Source: an uncultured Anaerolineaceae bacterium
GTDB lineage: Bacteria; Chloroflexota; Anaerolineae; Promineifilales; Promineifilaceae
Direction of reading: 5' to 3'
DNA: 6,384 bases
NCBI GenBank assembly: GCA_937967805.1
Contig: CALBTC010000067.1
Coordinates: 1-6,384 of the forward strand
Of this stretch, positions 1 through 5,278 are shown in pieces (position 1 is the stretch's first letter; every line of letters starts with the position of its first letter). The notes below the pieces were generated by a model. The model was not told where the DNA came from and searched no databases. It saw only the letters and a list, made by a program, of their open reading frames with translations. A program made the translations under genes and the position numbers.

Positions 1-90
1 ACCGACCGCAACTTCTGGATGAGCGCCAAAGAAGCGGTGAATTATGGTCTGGTGGGTCACATCGTTTCAACAGTGGATGAAGTTGGATAA
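1..90 (+). CDS. clpP: ATP-dependent Clp protease proteolytic subunit ClpP, C-terminal 29 residues (partial)
   Basis: Frame 1 is open from the window edge to TAA at 88-90. The fragment reads TDRNFWMSAKEAVNYGLVGH followed by nine further residues. It matches the C-terminal handle region of ClpP, the serine protease that forms a cytoplasmic double heptamer with ClpX or ClpA and degrades unfolded or tagged proteins. In Bacillus subtilis ClpP the corresponding stretch is TDRDNFMSAEEALEYGL, whose second Asp is the third member of the Ser-His-Asp triad. Here that position is Asn (codon AAC, 10-12). The Asp usually found after 'YGL(I/V)' is Gly. The Ser and His of the triad lie outside the window, so activity cannot be judged. 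A strong terminator follows at 198-235, so this gene ends its transcript. Family assignment is firm from the motif although only the tail is visible. Confidence 0.88.
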   Translation, partial: TDRNFWMSAKEAVNYGLVGHIVSTVDEVG

Positions 91-127
91 TCTGATTGTC
101 TTTTAGAAAATAACTGATTTATCAAGT

Positions 128-185
128 GTCATTCCCGCGAAGGCGGGAATCCAAACGCATGGACTCCCACCTTCGCGGGAGTGAC
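128..185. repeat. Double palindromic repeat with ATTCCCGC...GCGGGAAT core
   Basis: Two 25-base arms (128-152 and 161-185) pair as one long hairpin with an 8-base loop, with two mismatches and one G-T pair. The left arm is also a palindrome in itself: ATTCCCGC-GAAG-GCGGGAAT (131-150), 8 bp perfect. The right arm (163-182) repeats this with one mismatch. Short dyads with this ATTCCC...GGGAAT core are known as dispersed intergenic repeats in several bacteria (for example dRS3 of Neisseria). I infer that this is a copy of a REP-like family dispersed in the genome. No T-run follows, so it is not itself a good terminator. Confidence 0.75.
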
Positions 186-197
186 AAGTTTAGACTT

Positions 198-235
198 AGA
201 CCGCAAAAGTGGGCCCCACTTTTGCGGTCTTTTTT
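198..235 (+). terminator. Strong Rho-independent terminator after clpP
   Basis: A perfect 16-bp inverted repeat (198-213 and 215-230, arms AGACCGCAAAAGTGGG and its complement) is followed by six consecutive T (230-235). It lies 107 bases after the clpP stop. On the minus strand the same hairpin starts directly after the stop codon of the 36-aa peptide gene (234-344), but its trailing T-run is poor. It may therefore serve both convergent transcripts, more strongly in the plus direction. Confidence 0.93.
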
Positions 236-344
236 ATTTCTGCCGCCGCGCCAGGGCGTTCATCATCATGATGAAGGCGGTAATCATCCCCAGCATGAAG
301 GTGATGGCGATGATGATGAGCAAGGTTGTGAGCGGGATGAACAT
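234..344 (-). CDS. Small single-span membrane peptide, 36 aa
   Basis: On the minus strand an ATG at 344 opens 36 codons ending in TAA at 234-236. The peptide starts MFIPLTTLLIIIAITFMLGM and continues ITAFIMMMNALARRQK. It is one uninterrupted hydrophobic segment (about residues 2-30) with a basic RRQK tail, so it probably has one transmembrane helix with the C-terminus inside. A Shine-Dalgarno sequence, AGAAGG, ends six bases before the ATG. A strong hairpin begins at its stop. These three points favour a real gene over a chance ORF. It lies 91 bases downstream of the VWA gene on the same strand, with an inverted repeat between, so it could be the third gene of that unit or be transcribed alone. 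I recognise no family. Similar sizes occur among respiratory-complex accessory peptides and type I toxins, but nothing here decides between them. Confidence 0.62.
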   Translation of the reverse strand: MFIPLTTLLIIIAITFMLGMITAFIMMMNALARRQK

Positions 345-361
345 GCGGTACCTTCTCTAGC

Positions 362-423
362 AGACCCTAAGGGTTTAATTCCGTAGAGGTTCAGGTAAGT
401 AGAATGTTAAACCCTTAGAGTCT
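362..423. repeat. Inverted repeat with CTAAGGGTTTAA arms
   Basis: Arms 362-378 and 407-423 are complementary over 17 bases with one mismatch (366/419). The inner 12 bases, CTAAGGGTTTAA, are perfect, and the loop is 28 bases. It fills the gap between the VWA gene stop (436) and the small peptide gene. No T-run follows on either strand, so a classical terminator is unlikely. An mRNA-processing or 3'-end-stabilising hairpin, a regulator site or a dispersed repeat are all possible. Confidence 0.7.
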
Positions 424-435
424 AAATTGCGGCAG

Positions 436-1221
436 TTAGCTAAACACACCGGCGGGCATTGCCCCTTGCTGGCTCATGCTGATGGTGGATTGCGAAACCA
501 GGTTGAAGATGCGGCGCAGTTCCTGGTGATCCAGGCCAGCGGCCAGCACGTCGGGGAAGCCGATTTCGTCGGCCAGCTTGCGCAGTTCGGCGGGGTTGAT
601 GCCGCCGGAGCGGAAGCCGACGTAGGCCAGGGTGTAAATTTCGTGCTTGAGCAGCTCGGTGGCGGCTCGGCGAATCTGCGCGGCGCGCTGCTTAGAGGCG
701 TTGTCGTCGCCATCGGAGTAGACAATGACGATGCAGCGCACCATGACGCCGCTCTGGCGCAGCTGCTGCGCGTAAAGCACCATGTTGGTCAGGCCGCCGG
801 CCACAGCATCGTAGAGAGCAGTGGAGCCGCTGGGCGTGTAGCTGCTGCGGGTGAGCGGCATAATATCTTTGAGGGGCATGTAGCCGTGCAGCAACGTCAC
901 GTCCTGATTAAACAGGATAGTGCTCATGAGAATGTCGTCGGCGGCGCTGGAGCCGCGCATGGCGGCCAGGTAGTCGCCGTTGTAGGCGGCGATAAGGTCG
1001 GCGGCGTGCGGGGCCATCGAGCCGCTCATGTCGATGATGTTCATCGCCAGGGTGACTTCGTTGCTGGCGATCTGGTTGAGGGGGGTGCCAACGGCCGTTG
1101 CCATCGTCGGCCCGTTCAAATTAGACACCACCAAATCCATCGTGTTATTTGTCAGGCCATCTGCCTGGGCCGATTGAAACAAATTGTCTAAATTGCCTAA
1201 TCCGTTGTTGTTCGTTGTCAT
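436..1221 (-). CDS. von Willebrand factor A (VWA) domain protein, 261 aa
   Basis: A soluble protein with one VWA domain (about residues 55-240), the metal-dependent protein-interaction fold. The MIDAS metal site is complete: D64-M-S66-G-S68-M, then T134 in PSGST, then D170 in YSDGDD. The first 54 residues are polar and rich in Asn and Gln. There is no signal peptide or membrane segment, so a cytoplasmic role is expected. The start chosen is ATG at 1221, because AAAGGA lies at a correct spacing upstream. The reading frame stays open to an ATG at 1272, but those 17 codons are encoded by a hairpin and have no Shine-Dalgarno site. The gene follows the nicotinamidase-like gene on the same strand after 105 bases, without a clear terminator between, and is probably cotranscribed from the promoter at 2331-2359. 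VWA proteins often act with a partner enzyme or chaperone; the partner is not evident here. An antisense ORF over this gene is an artefact. Confidence 0.9.
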   Translation of the reverse strand: MTTNNNGLGNLDNLFQSAQADGLTNNTMDLVVSNLNGPTMATAVGTPLNQIASNEVTLAMNIIDMSGSMAPHAADLIAAYNGDYLAAMRGSSAADDILMSTILFNQDVTLLHGYMPLKDIMPLTRSSYTPSGSTALYDAVAGGLTNMVLYAQQLRQSGVMVRCIVIVYSDGDDNASKQRAAQIRRAATELLKHEIYTLAYVGFRSGGINPAELRKLADEIGFPDVLAAGLDHQELRRIFNLVSQSTISMSQQGAMPAGVFS

Positions 1222-1243
1222 GATGAATTCCTTTAGAAATGGG

Positions 1244-1293
1244 ACGCAAATTTGCCTGATTTTCCTGATCATGGGAATCAGGTAAATTTGCGT
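1244..1293. repeat. Inverted repeat between the hydrolase and VWA genes
   Basis: Arms 1244-1261 and 1276-1293 (ACGCAAATTTGCCTGATT and its near complement) pair over 18 bases with a single imperfect pair (1254/1283) and a 14-base loop. The hairpin sits in the 105-bp gap, just upstream of the VWA ribosome binding site. On the minus strand it is not followed by a convincing T-run, so it may be an RNA processing or attenuation element, or a regulator binding site. Its role is inferred only from position. Confidence 0.7.
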
Positions 1294-1326
1294 TCTATTT
1301 TCTTCTTGATGCGGCGCCCTTGTTAT

Positions 1327-2256
1327 CTAAAAGGGCAGCTTGTCGGTGCTGTTGATGAAGTTGACGCCTTGTTTTTCGAACTCGGCGAAGCGGGCCTGGG
1401 CGATGGCGTGAAAATCGACGTCCGGGTGCAGCACGGGGGAGGTGCAGTCACGCAGAAAATAGATCTTCTGTAACGCCTCCGGCTGGTTGCTGAAATCTTC
1501 CACCAGGTCCTCGACCGTTTCCAGCACGCAGTGGCTTTCCGCCTCCCCGGCAATGACCACGACATCGGCCTGAGCCAGCGTGTCCAGGAACGGCTTGTTC
1601 TTGCCGCCCATCGGATGGTTGGGCACGGGCACCTCCGGCTGGATGATGGAGTAATGCTCGGTGAGCGGGATGCTGCCCTTGGTGAGCCAGGTGGGTTGCG
1701 TTTTGCGGGCGATGCTGTGGTAGAGAACGGCCGTAAACAACTCCGGGTCCAGCGCATTGCCGATGCTGCCAATCATCACGTGGTAGGGCCAGATGGTGAG
1801 CTGCTTTTTGGCTTCCTGTTCCAACGTTTTGACATAGTTGGTTGACTGCACCGGTGCCACCAAAGGCCGCCATTTGCCCTGCTTAATATCGTCGTAGGTG
1901 ATGAGCGTGAAGGGCGCAGGATGGTTGCCGGCCTCATCGGCCCACCAGGCGGGATGGAAAATCTGGTGGGGCAGGTGGGAATCCAGCGAGCAGGTGATAT
2001 TGGTGATGCGCTCCGCGTTATTGTAGATAAATTCGATGGTTCGTTGAATGTCGCCAATCGCGCCGGGCACATACAGGCTGCCTTTTTCGTGGCAAAAATC
2101 AACCTGCATGTCGATGATAACCAGATGGACATCTTGTTTGTCTTCGACGGCCGGCTTTAGACCGGCGGTTGTTGCTTCGGCGGCGATGGTGGCCACGTCG
2201 GGATAGTACAGCGTACCAATGCGGCTGGGGTCGTAAAAACTGGGGAATTTGTTCAT
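1327..2256 (-). CDS. Nicotinamidase-like cysteine hydrolase (isochorismatase superfamily), 309 aa
   Basis: The residues expected for a nicotinamidase are all in place. D49 (VIIDMQVDF), K193 (LTKGS) and C243 (ESHCV) form the Asp-Lys-Cys catalytic triad. D92-x-H94 (LDSH) and H159 (WPYHVMIGSIG, compare WPxHC of PncA) form the metal site. Nicotinamidases hydrolyse nicotinamide to nicotinate and ammonia in NAD salvage; other superfamily members act on isochorismate, ureidoacrylate or N-carbamoyl compounds. At 309 residues it is about 100 longer than PncA. It has an N-terminal extension of some 40 residues and an insert between H101 and H159, so the exact substrate is uncertain. The start chosen is ATG at 2256, with AAAGGAG six bases upstream; an in-frame ATG at 2295 has no such site. 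It is the first gene of the unit with the VWA gene and is driven by a promoter carrying two AGTGT-N7-ACACT sites, which fits control by an NAD-metabolism regulator. Confidence 0.9.
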   Translation of the reverse strand: MNKFPSFYDPSRIGTLYYPDVATIAAEATTAGLKPAVEDKQDVHLVIIDMQVDFCHEKGSLYVPGAIGDIQRTIEFIYNNAERITNITCSLDSHLPHQIFHPAWWADEAGNHPAPFTLITYDDIKQGKWRPLVAPVQSTNYVKTLEQEAKKQLTIWPYHVMIGSIGNALDPELFTAVLYHSIARKTQPTWLTKGSIPLTEHYSIIQPEVPVPNHPMGGKNKPFLDTLAQADVVVIAGEAESHCVLETVEDLVEDFSNQPEALQKIYFLRDCTSPVLHPDVDFHAIAQARFAEFEKQGVNFINSTDKLPF

Positions 2257-2298
2257 GTGAGGCTCCTTTTGTGCCAGAGTTTTGAATAACCGCAAGTA

Positions 2299-2315
2299 AG
2301 TGTATTTATTACACT
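2299..2315. promoter_or_regulatory. Operator-like palindrome 1, AGTGT-N7-ACACT
   Basis: The sequence AGTGTATTTATTACACT is a palindrome with 6-bp perfect arms (AGTGTA/TACACT). It is centred about 17 bases downstream of the predicted transcription start of the hydrolase gene. It shares its five-base half-sites and 7-base spacer with the second site at 2336-2352, 37 bp away centre to centre. NrtR, the Nudix-related repressor of NAD salvage genes, is described as using palindromes with a GT-N7-AC core. The match to the enzyme's pathway is suggestive, but no nrtR gene is in the window. Confidence 0.72.
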
Positions 2316-2330
2316 AATTAAGATGTGAGC

Positions 2331-2359
2331 AGTATAGTGTGAAAGCTACACTTTGTCAA
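2331..2359 (-). promoter_or_regulatory. Sigma-70 promoter of the hydrolase-VWA unit
   Basis: On the minus strand a perfect -35 box TTGACA (2359-2354) is separated by exactly 17 bases from TATACT (2336-2331), five of six matches to TATAAT. The start of transcription is expected near 2324, giving a leader of about 70 bases. Because the boxes are near consensus, the promoter should be strong unless repressed, and operator-like palindromes overlap it. Confidence 0.85.
2336..2352. promoter_or_regulatory. Operator-like palindrome 2, AGTGT-N7-ACACT
   Basis: AGTGTGAAAGCTACACT repeats the arm and spacer pattern of the site at 2299-2315 while the spacer bases differ, as expected for a protein-binding site rather than a duplicated segment. 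It occupies the whole -35/-10 spacer and touches the last base of the -10 box. A bound dimer would block RNA polymerase. Confidence 0.75.
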
Positions 2360-2446
2360 GCGGTAATTTTAGAATACGGCCGTAGCACCAGCTCGTGCCG
2401 GTAAAAATGTGCCTGTTCACCTATATCCTGATACATGATGCTGAAA

Positions 2447-2478
2447 CTGATTTCTTTTATGATGTAAAGTGAAATCAG
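2447..2478 (+). promoter_or_regulatory. Palindrome around a putative -10 box of the stress-protein gene
   Basis: Arms CTGATTTC (2447-2454) and GAAATCAG (2471-2478) are a perfect 8-bp inverted repeat spaced 16 bases apart. Between them lies TATGAT (2458-2463), a plausible -10 box 44 bases before the ATG at 2507. No good -35 box is seen 16-18 bases upstream, which would fit an activated promoter or another sigma factor. Function is inferred from position only. Confidence 0.42.
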
Positions 2479-2506
2479 AGTCTTGTTTTTGCCCAAAAGA
2501 GGAACT

Positions 2507-3202
2507 ATGAGTGAAACAGTTAGCGCAATTTATAAGGATGTAGCCGACGCTCGTCAAGCAGTTGAGGCTTTATTGCAGCATGGCTATGAGCGGAAGCAGA
2601 TTAGCCTGGTCGTGCCGGACCCTGACGGGAAGTATACGGAATCCATTGTGGAAGGGGCAGCGGCTGAAGGCGAAAATCCACGAGATACGGCCGCAGCCGG
2701 AGCTCTGGCCGGTGGTGCATTAGGTGGCCTGGCCGGCTTGCTGTTCGGTGTTTCGGTTTTCACGCTGCCCGTGGTGGGTGCGGCCGTCATTGCCGGTCCC
2801 ATATACACCACCGTGATGGGGGCCAGCGCTGGCGGCATTAGTGGTGGCCTGATTGGCTGGCTGGTGGAAAAAGGCGTGCCGGAAAAGCAGGCCACCTACC
2901 AAACGGAAGCGCTGCGCCGCGGCCACACGCTGGTTGCCGTTGCCTGCCGCAGCGAGAGAAAAGCAGAGGCCACCCAGTTGTTACAAGATCACAACGCGCT
3001 GGACGTTGAAGAAGCCGCTCAAGAATGGCGCGCCGAAGGCTGGACCGAAGATGATAATCCGCCGGAGCAGTTTGTGCCGGAAGAAGATGATAAGCAGGAC
3101 CAACATGCGTATGCCACGGGCGCTATGGATAGTGACGTCAACGGCACACGGCAGCGCCCACCACTGCCACCACAGCAGAAAAACAAGCAGTCAACCCCCT
3201 GA
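2507..3202 (+). CDS. YflT-type general stress protein with glycine-zipper hydrophobic core, 231 aa
   Basis: The N-terminal part (residues 5-37, VSAIYKDVADARQAVEALLQ onward) and the segment at 135-172 (RRGHTLVAVACRSERKAEAT) match the two halves of the heat/general-stress YflT-like domain. Between them, residues 62-120 are a Gly/Ala-rich hydrophobic region with repeated GxxxG patterns (GALAGGALGGLAGLLFG, GASAGGISGGLIGWLVE), which probably inserts in or associates with the membrane as a helical hairpin. The tail from about 180 is acidic, then Pro/Gln-rich and likely disordered. Biochemical function of the family is unknown; members are induced by heat, salt or cold. The start chosen is ATG at 2507, with GAGG four bases upstream; the in-frame TTG at 2483 is not supported. 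It is divergent from the hydrolase gene and convergent with the GNAT gene, only 23 bases away, with no visible terminator between. Confidence 0.85.
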   Translation: MSETVSAIYKDVADARQAVEALLQHGYERKQISLVVPDPDGKYTESIVEGAAAEGENPRDTAAAGALAGGALGGLAGLLFGVSVFTLPVVGAAVIAGPIYTTVMGASAGGISGGLIGWLVEKGVPEKQATYQTEALRRGHTLVAVACRSERKAEATQLLQDHNALDVEEAAQEWRAEGWTEDDNPPEQFVPEEDDKQDQHAYATGAMDSDVNGTRQRPPLPPQQKNKQSTP

Positions 3203-3225
3203 TTTTTCAAGAATAGGACGCAGAG

Positions 3226-3759
3226 TTAAAGGGTTTTGGCAACGACGATGCTGGCATGGGATGTGGCATCGTGCTGGGGCGCGCCGTCCATATCAATGAT
3301 GGTAGTGAAGCCGGACTTGATCCAGAAGCGGAGGGCAGGCCAGTTTTTAAGGAAGATTTCCAACCAGATCGCTTCATAGCCGGTGGCTTTGACCTTCTGT
3401 GCCAAACCTTGCACAAATTCAGTGCCGAAACCGCCCCGCTGATAATCGGGGTGCAGCACAAACATGGAGACGAAGAGCGTGTGTGGGTGGGGATTGTGAT
3501 GATAGCAGTGGAAGTAGCCGATGATCTGATCATTTTGGCGAATGGTTTGGAGTTGGAAACGGCCGTTCCCAACCCCATCTGATATACTCTTCGTCACCAA
3601 CCCGGTAAACTCCTCCTCCGGATAAATCTTAAACGTTGGGTCCCACTGCCCAATGTGGCTGCACGCATTAAAAATGGCCATGAGTCGCGGCACATTTTCT
3701 AAAACGCCATCGGCGATGTGCAGCCTGTCGGTTTGCCAACTGGTGGGTAAACGATTCAA
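3226..3759 (-). CDS. GNAT-family N-acetyltransferase, 177 aa
   Basis: Residues 101-115 (VLHPDYQRGGFGTEF) carry the acetyl-CoA pyrophosphate-binding motif A, Q/R-x-x-G-x-G, as Q107-R-G-G110-F-G112. It is preceded by the usual beta-strand (LFVSMFVL) and followed by a second conserved block (WPALRFWIKSGF, residues about 142-153) typical of motif B. The length is normal for a single GNAT domain. It should transfer an acetyl group from acetyl-CoA to an amine on a small molecule, peptide or protein; the substrate cannot be read from the sequence. The start is TTG at 3759, overlapping the TGA of the ArsR gene as TTGA, with AGAGGAAG at suitable distance inside the ArsR gene. Translation is therefore probably coupled. 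It is the last gene of the SUMF1-ArsR-GNAT operon. Confidence 0.88.
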   Translation of the reverse strand: MNRLPTSWQTDRLHIADGVLENVPRLMAIFNACSHIGQWDPTFKIYPEEEFTGLVTKSISDGVGNGRFQLQTIRQNDQIIGYFHCYHHNPHPHTLFVSMFVLHPDYQRGGFGTEFVQGLAQKVKATGYEAIWLEIFLKNWPALRFWIKSGFTTIIDMDGAPQHDATSHASIVVAKTL

Positions 3760-4331
3760 GTCACTTCCTCTGGCAAGATGCGCCAGTAAACGTTGTTTTC
3801 GCGGGCCATCAGCTTGTGGTCGATGAGGTAGCGGCGCAGAGAGGCAAAGTCGGGATGCAGCTTCTTGAGCACCTCGTTCAGTTCCGCTTCCGGGTAGCGC
3901 ACTTCGAATTCAAAATGGTTGGCGACCCACTTCATAATTACAAACTGTTTTTTATAACGGGTGGGAATTTGGGTGAGACGGCCGTTTGCCACAAAGTTAC
4001 TCAAAAGCTTCTGTTCCCACTCGTTTGTGGCGTCATCCGGCACCAGCTCCGCCAACCGCGCCTGGGACAAAATATCCTTGCTCATGCTCTCCAAAAACTT
4101 CACGTCGAGCCAATAGATGCGGTTGTTGCCTTCGGCCCGCACGTTGATCAGACCCAGTTCCTTCATCGTGGATAAATGATGGGAAACGGTCGGTTCGCGC
4201 AGTTCCAGCAGCGCAGCCAGCTCACCCACGCTGCGCTCCTGGTTGGCCAGCAGGCCCAAAATTTTCAGGCGGCTTTCGTTGCCCAGCACTTTGAAAAAGC
4301 TGAGTAATTGTTGAAACTGTTCCTCACTCAT
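3756..4331 (-). CDS. ArsR-family regulator with C-terminal DUF2087 domain, 191 aa
   Basis: Residues 5-77 form an ArsR-type winged helix: FFKVLGNESRLKILGLL, then the recognition helix EPTVSHHLSTMKELGL (46-61) and the wing VRAEGNNRIYWLD. The protein has no cysteine at all and lacks the ELCVCDL metal site, so it is not a classical metal sensor. Residues about 108-186 match DUF2087 (LTQIPTRYKKQFVIMKWVAN, later RYPEAELNEVLKKLHPDFAS and RRYLIDHKLMAREN), a domain of unknown role often found alone or fused to HTH domains. It may be the ligand or partner sensor. The ATG at 4331 overlaps the end of the SUMF1 gene by 8 bases (ATGAGTGA), so translation is probably coupled. The promoter of this operon is wrapped in palindromic ATCTAAATAG half-sites, suggesting autorepression. 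Confidence 0.9.
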   Translation of the reverse strand: MSEEQFQQLLSFFKVLGNESRLKILGLLANQERSVGELAALLELREPTVSHHLSTMKELGLINVRAEGNNRIYWLDVKFLESMSKDILSQARLAELVPDDATNEWEQKLLSNFVANGRLTQIPTRYKKQFVIMKWVANHFEFEVRYPEAELNEVLKKLHPDFASLRRYLIDHKLMARENNVYWRILPEEVT

Positions 4332-5256
4332 TCTGTAAAATTGATCCCAAGACGAGCCGAAAGCCGTTTAACGGATCCAGGGCATTTGGTTTTTCGTCGT
4401 CACAGTAGCGCGTGGTTGCATTATCTGAATTATAACCCCAATCGCCACCACGCAGTACTTTTGTGGCCGTGCTGCCAACATCGATGATGGTTGGGTCGGC
4501 TTTGTCATTGAGGCACCACTCCATCAGGTTCCCTGCCATGTCCAGAGCGCCGCAGGCCGCACCCCCTTGAGGGAACATGCCGACGGCCGTTGACTGTTTC
4601 AGCCCCAATTCGGCCGTGTTGGCAAAGTTTGGACGAAAGTTACCCCAGGGGTACGGCCGTTCCTCTACACCGTTTTGGGCAGCCCACTGCCATTCCCATT
4701 CTGTGGGCAATCGAACCTGTGCATTTTTCTCTACCTCCATCACTCCCTGACCGGTTGGATGAGGCAGCTCAAATCCTTGCAGCCGATGGTTCAGCCAACG
4801 GGCAAAGGCAACGGCTTGATACCAGGAAATAGTGTCACGAGGACGATTCGCTAATATCGATTGCTGCTCAGCCAATTTTTGGCGTTGATAAGTTACGGGC
4901 ATTCCCTGCCACCAAATGAGTTTGCCATGCCCATCCCCAGCATCGATAAAAGCTTGATATTGGGCCAAAGTCACGAGATATTTGGCAATATAAAATGGCT
5001 CTACATGAAATGGCCCTTTGTGAATGAACTTTTCTGTTTCGCCTGGTGCGTCAGGTCGCCAATGGCGGGGAATCATTATCTCGCCGCCGGGCGCGACCGG
5101 CAGCCAGGCGATATCCGGCACGCCACCTTTTACGGCAACACCGGGTCGTGAATCCCCCATCTCTGCCAATATGTTGCCGATTTCTAATCGCCGTCGTGCC
5201 GTTGTTGCAACGTTTTCTATTTCTTCTTGCAGCAGGGTTGCTTGGGCCGGTTCCAT
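4324..5256 (-). CDS. SUMF1 (formylglycine-generating enzyme-like) domain protein, 310 aa
   Basis: The SUMF1/EgtB-type C-type-lectin-like fold spans about residues 50-304. Marker blocks in order are FYIAKYLVTLAQYQAFIDAG, then ISWYQAVAFARWLN, VRLPTEWEWQWAA, PYPWG, GALDMAGNLMEW (236-247), VLRGGDW (267-273) and GFRLV (298-302). N-terminal residues 20-50 (RRRLEIGNILAEMGDSRPGV) are a short helical leader common in bacterial members. True formylglycine-generating enzymes use two copper-binding cysteines shortly after the RGGS(Y/W) block. Here that region reads RGGDWGYNSDNATTRYCDDE, with only C285 and not at the expected places, and no sulfatase is nearby. It is therefore probably a non-FGE member acting in binding or another modification. 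Start ATG 5256 has GGAAGG five bases upstream. It is the first gene of the operon and overlaps the ArsR gene by 8 bases. Confidence 0.88.
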   Translation of the reverse strand: MEPAQATLLQEEIENVATTARRRLEIGNILAEMGDSRPGVAVKGGVPDIAWLPVAPGGEIMIPRHWRPDAPGETEKFIHKGPFHVEPFYIAKYLVTLAQYQAFIDAGDGHGKLIWWQGMPVTYQRQKLAEQQSILANRPRDTISWYQAVAFARWLNHRLQGFELPHPTGQGVMEVEKNAQVRLPTEWEWQWAAQNGVEERPYPWGNFRPNFANTAELGLKQSTAVGMFPQGGAACGALDMAGNLMEWCLNDKADPTIIDVGSTATKVLRGGDWGYNSDNATTRYCDDEKPNALDPLNGFRLVLGSILQNE

Positions 5257-5278
5257 AGGTGCCTTCCTTCATGCTATT

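Noticed and set aside
367..378. Telomere-like CCCTAA/GGGTTTA sequence
   Set aside because: Only one unit per arm exists and it forms an inverted repeat in a gene gap; there is no tandem array.
126..386. Plus-strand 86-codon open frame
   Set aside because: It runs through a palindromic repeat and a strong terminator, and its translation (many His, Asp and Arg) is the complement of the hydrophobic 36-aa peptide gene.
427..1191. Plus-strand 254-codon open frame
   Set aside because: It is antisense to the VWA gene, whose MIDAS residues and ribosome binding site are convincing. The translation is low-complexity, rich in Gly, Val and His, as expected from the reverse of a GC-rich gene.
1222..1272. 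Upstream in-frame ATG adding 17 residues to the VWA protein
   Set aside because: The extension is encoded by one arm and the loop of the hairpin and lacks a Shine-Dalgarno site, while the ATG at 1221 has AAAGGA at correct spacing.
2483..2506. TTG start for the YflT-type protein
   Set aside because: No ribosome binding site precedes it; ATG 2507 has GAGG just upstream and gives the usual family N-terminus.
3203..3225. Terminator between the convergent stress-protein and GNAT genes
   Set aside because: The 23-base gap has no stable hairpin. Only a weak GAAAAA/TTTTTC pairing with the end of the stress gene can be drawn.
3256..3582. 108-codon plus-strand frame antisense to the GNAT gene
   Set aside because: The minus frame has the acetyl-CoA motif and coupled start; the plus frame has no ribosome binding site or recognisable motif.
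4324..5256. Naming the SUMF1 gene as a formylglycine-generating enzyme
   Set aside because: The characteristic cysteine pair is absent and no sulfatase is nearby, so the enzyme name is not supported.
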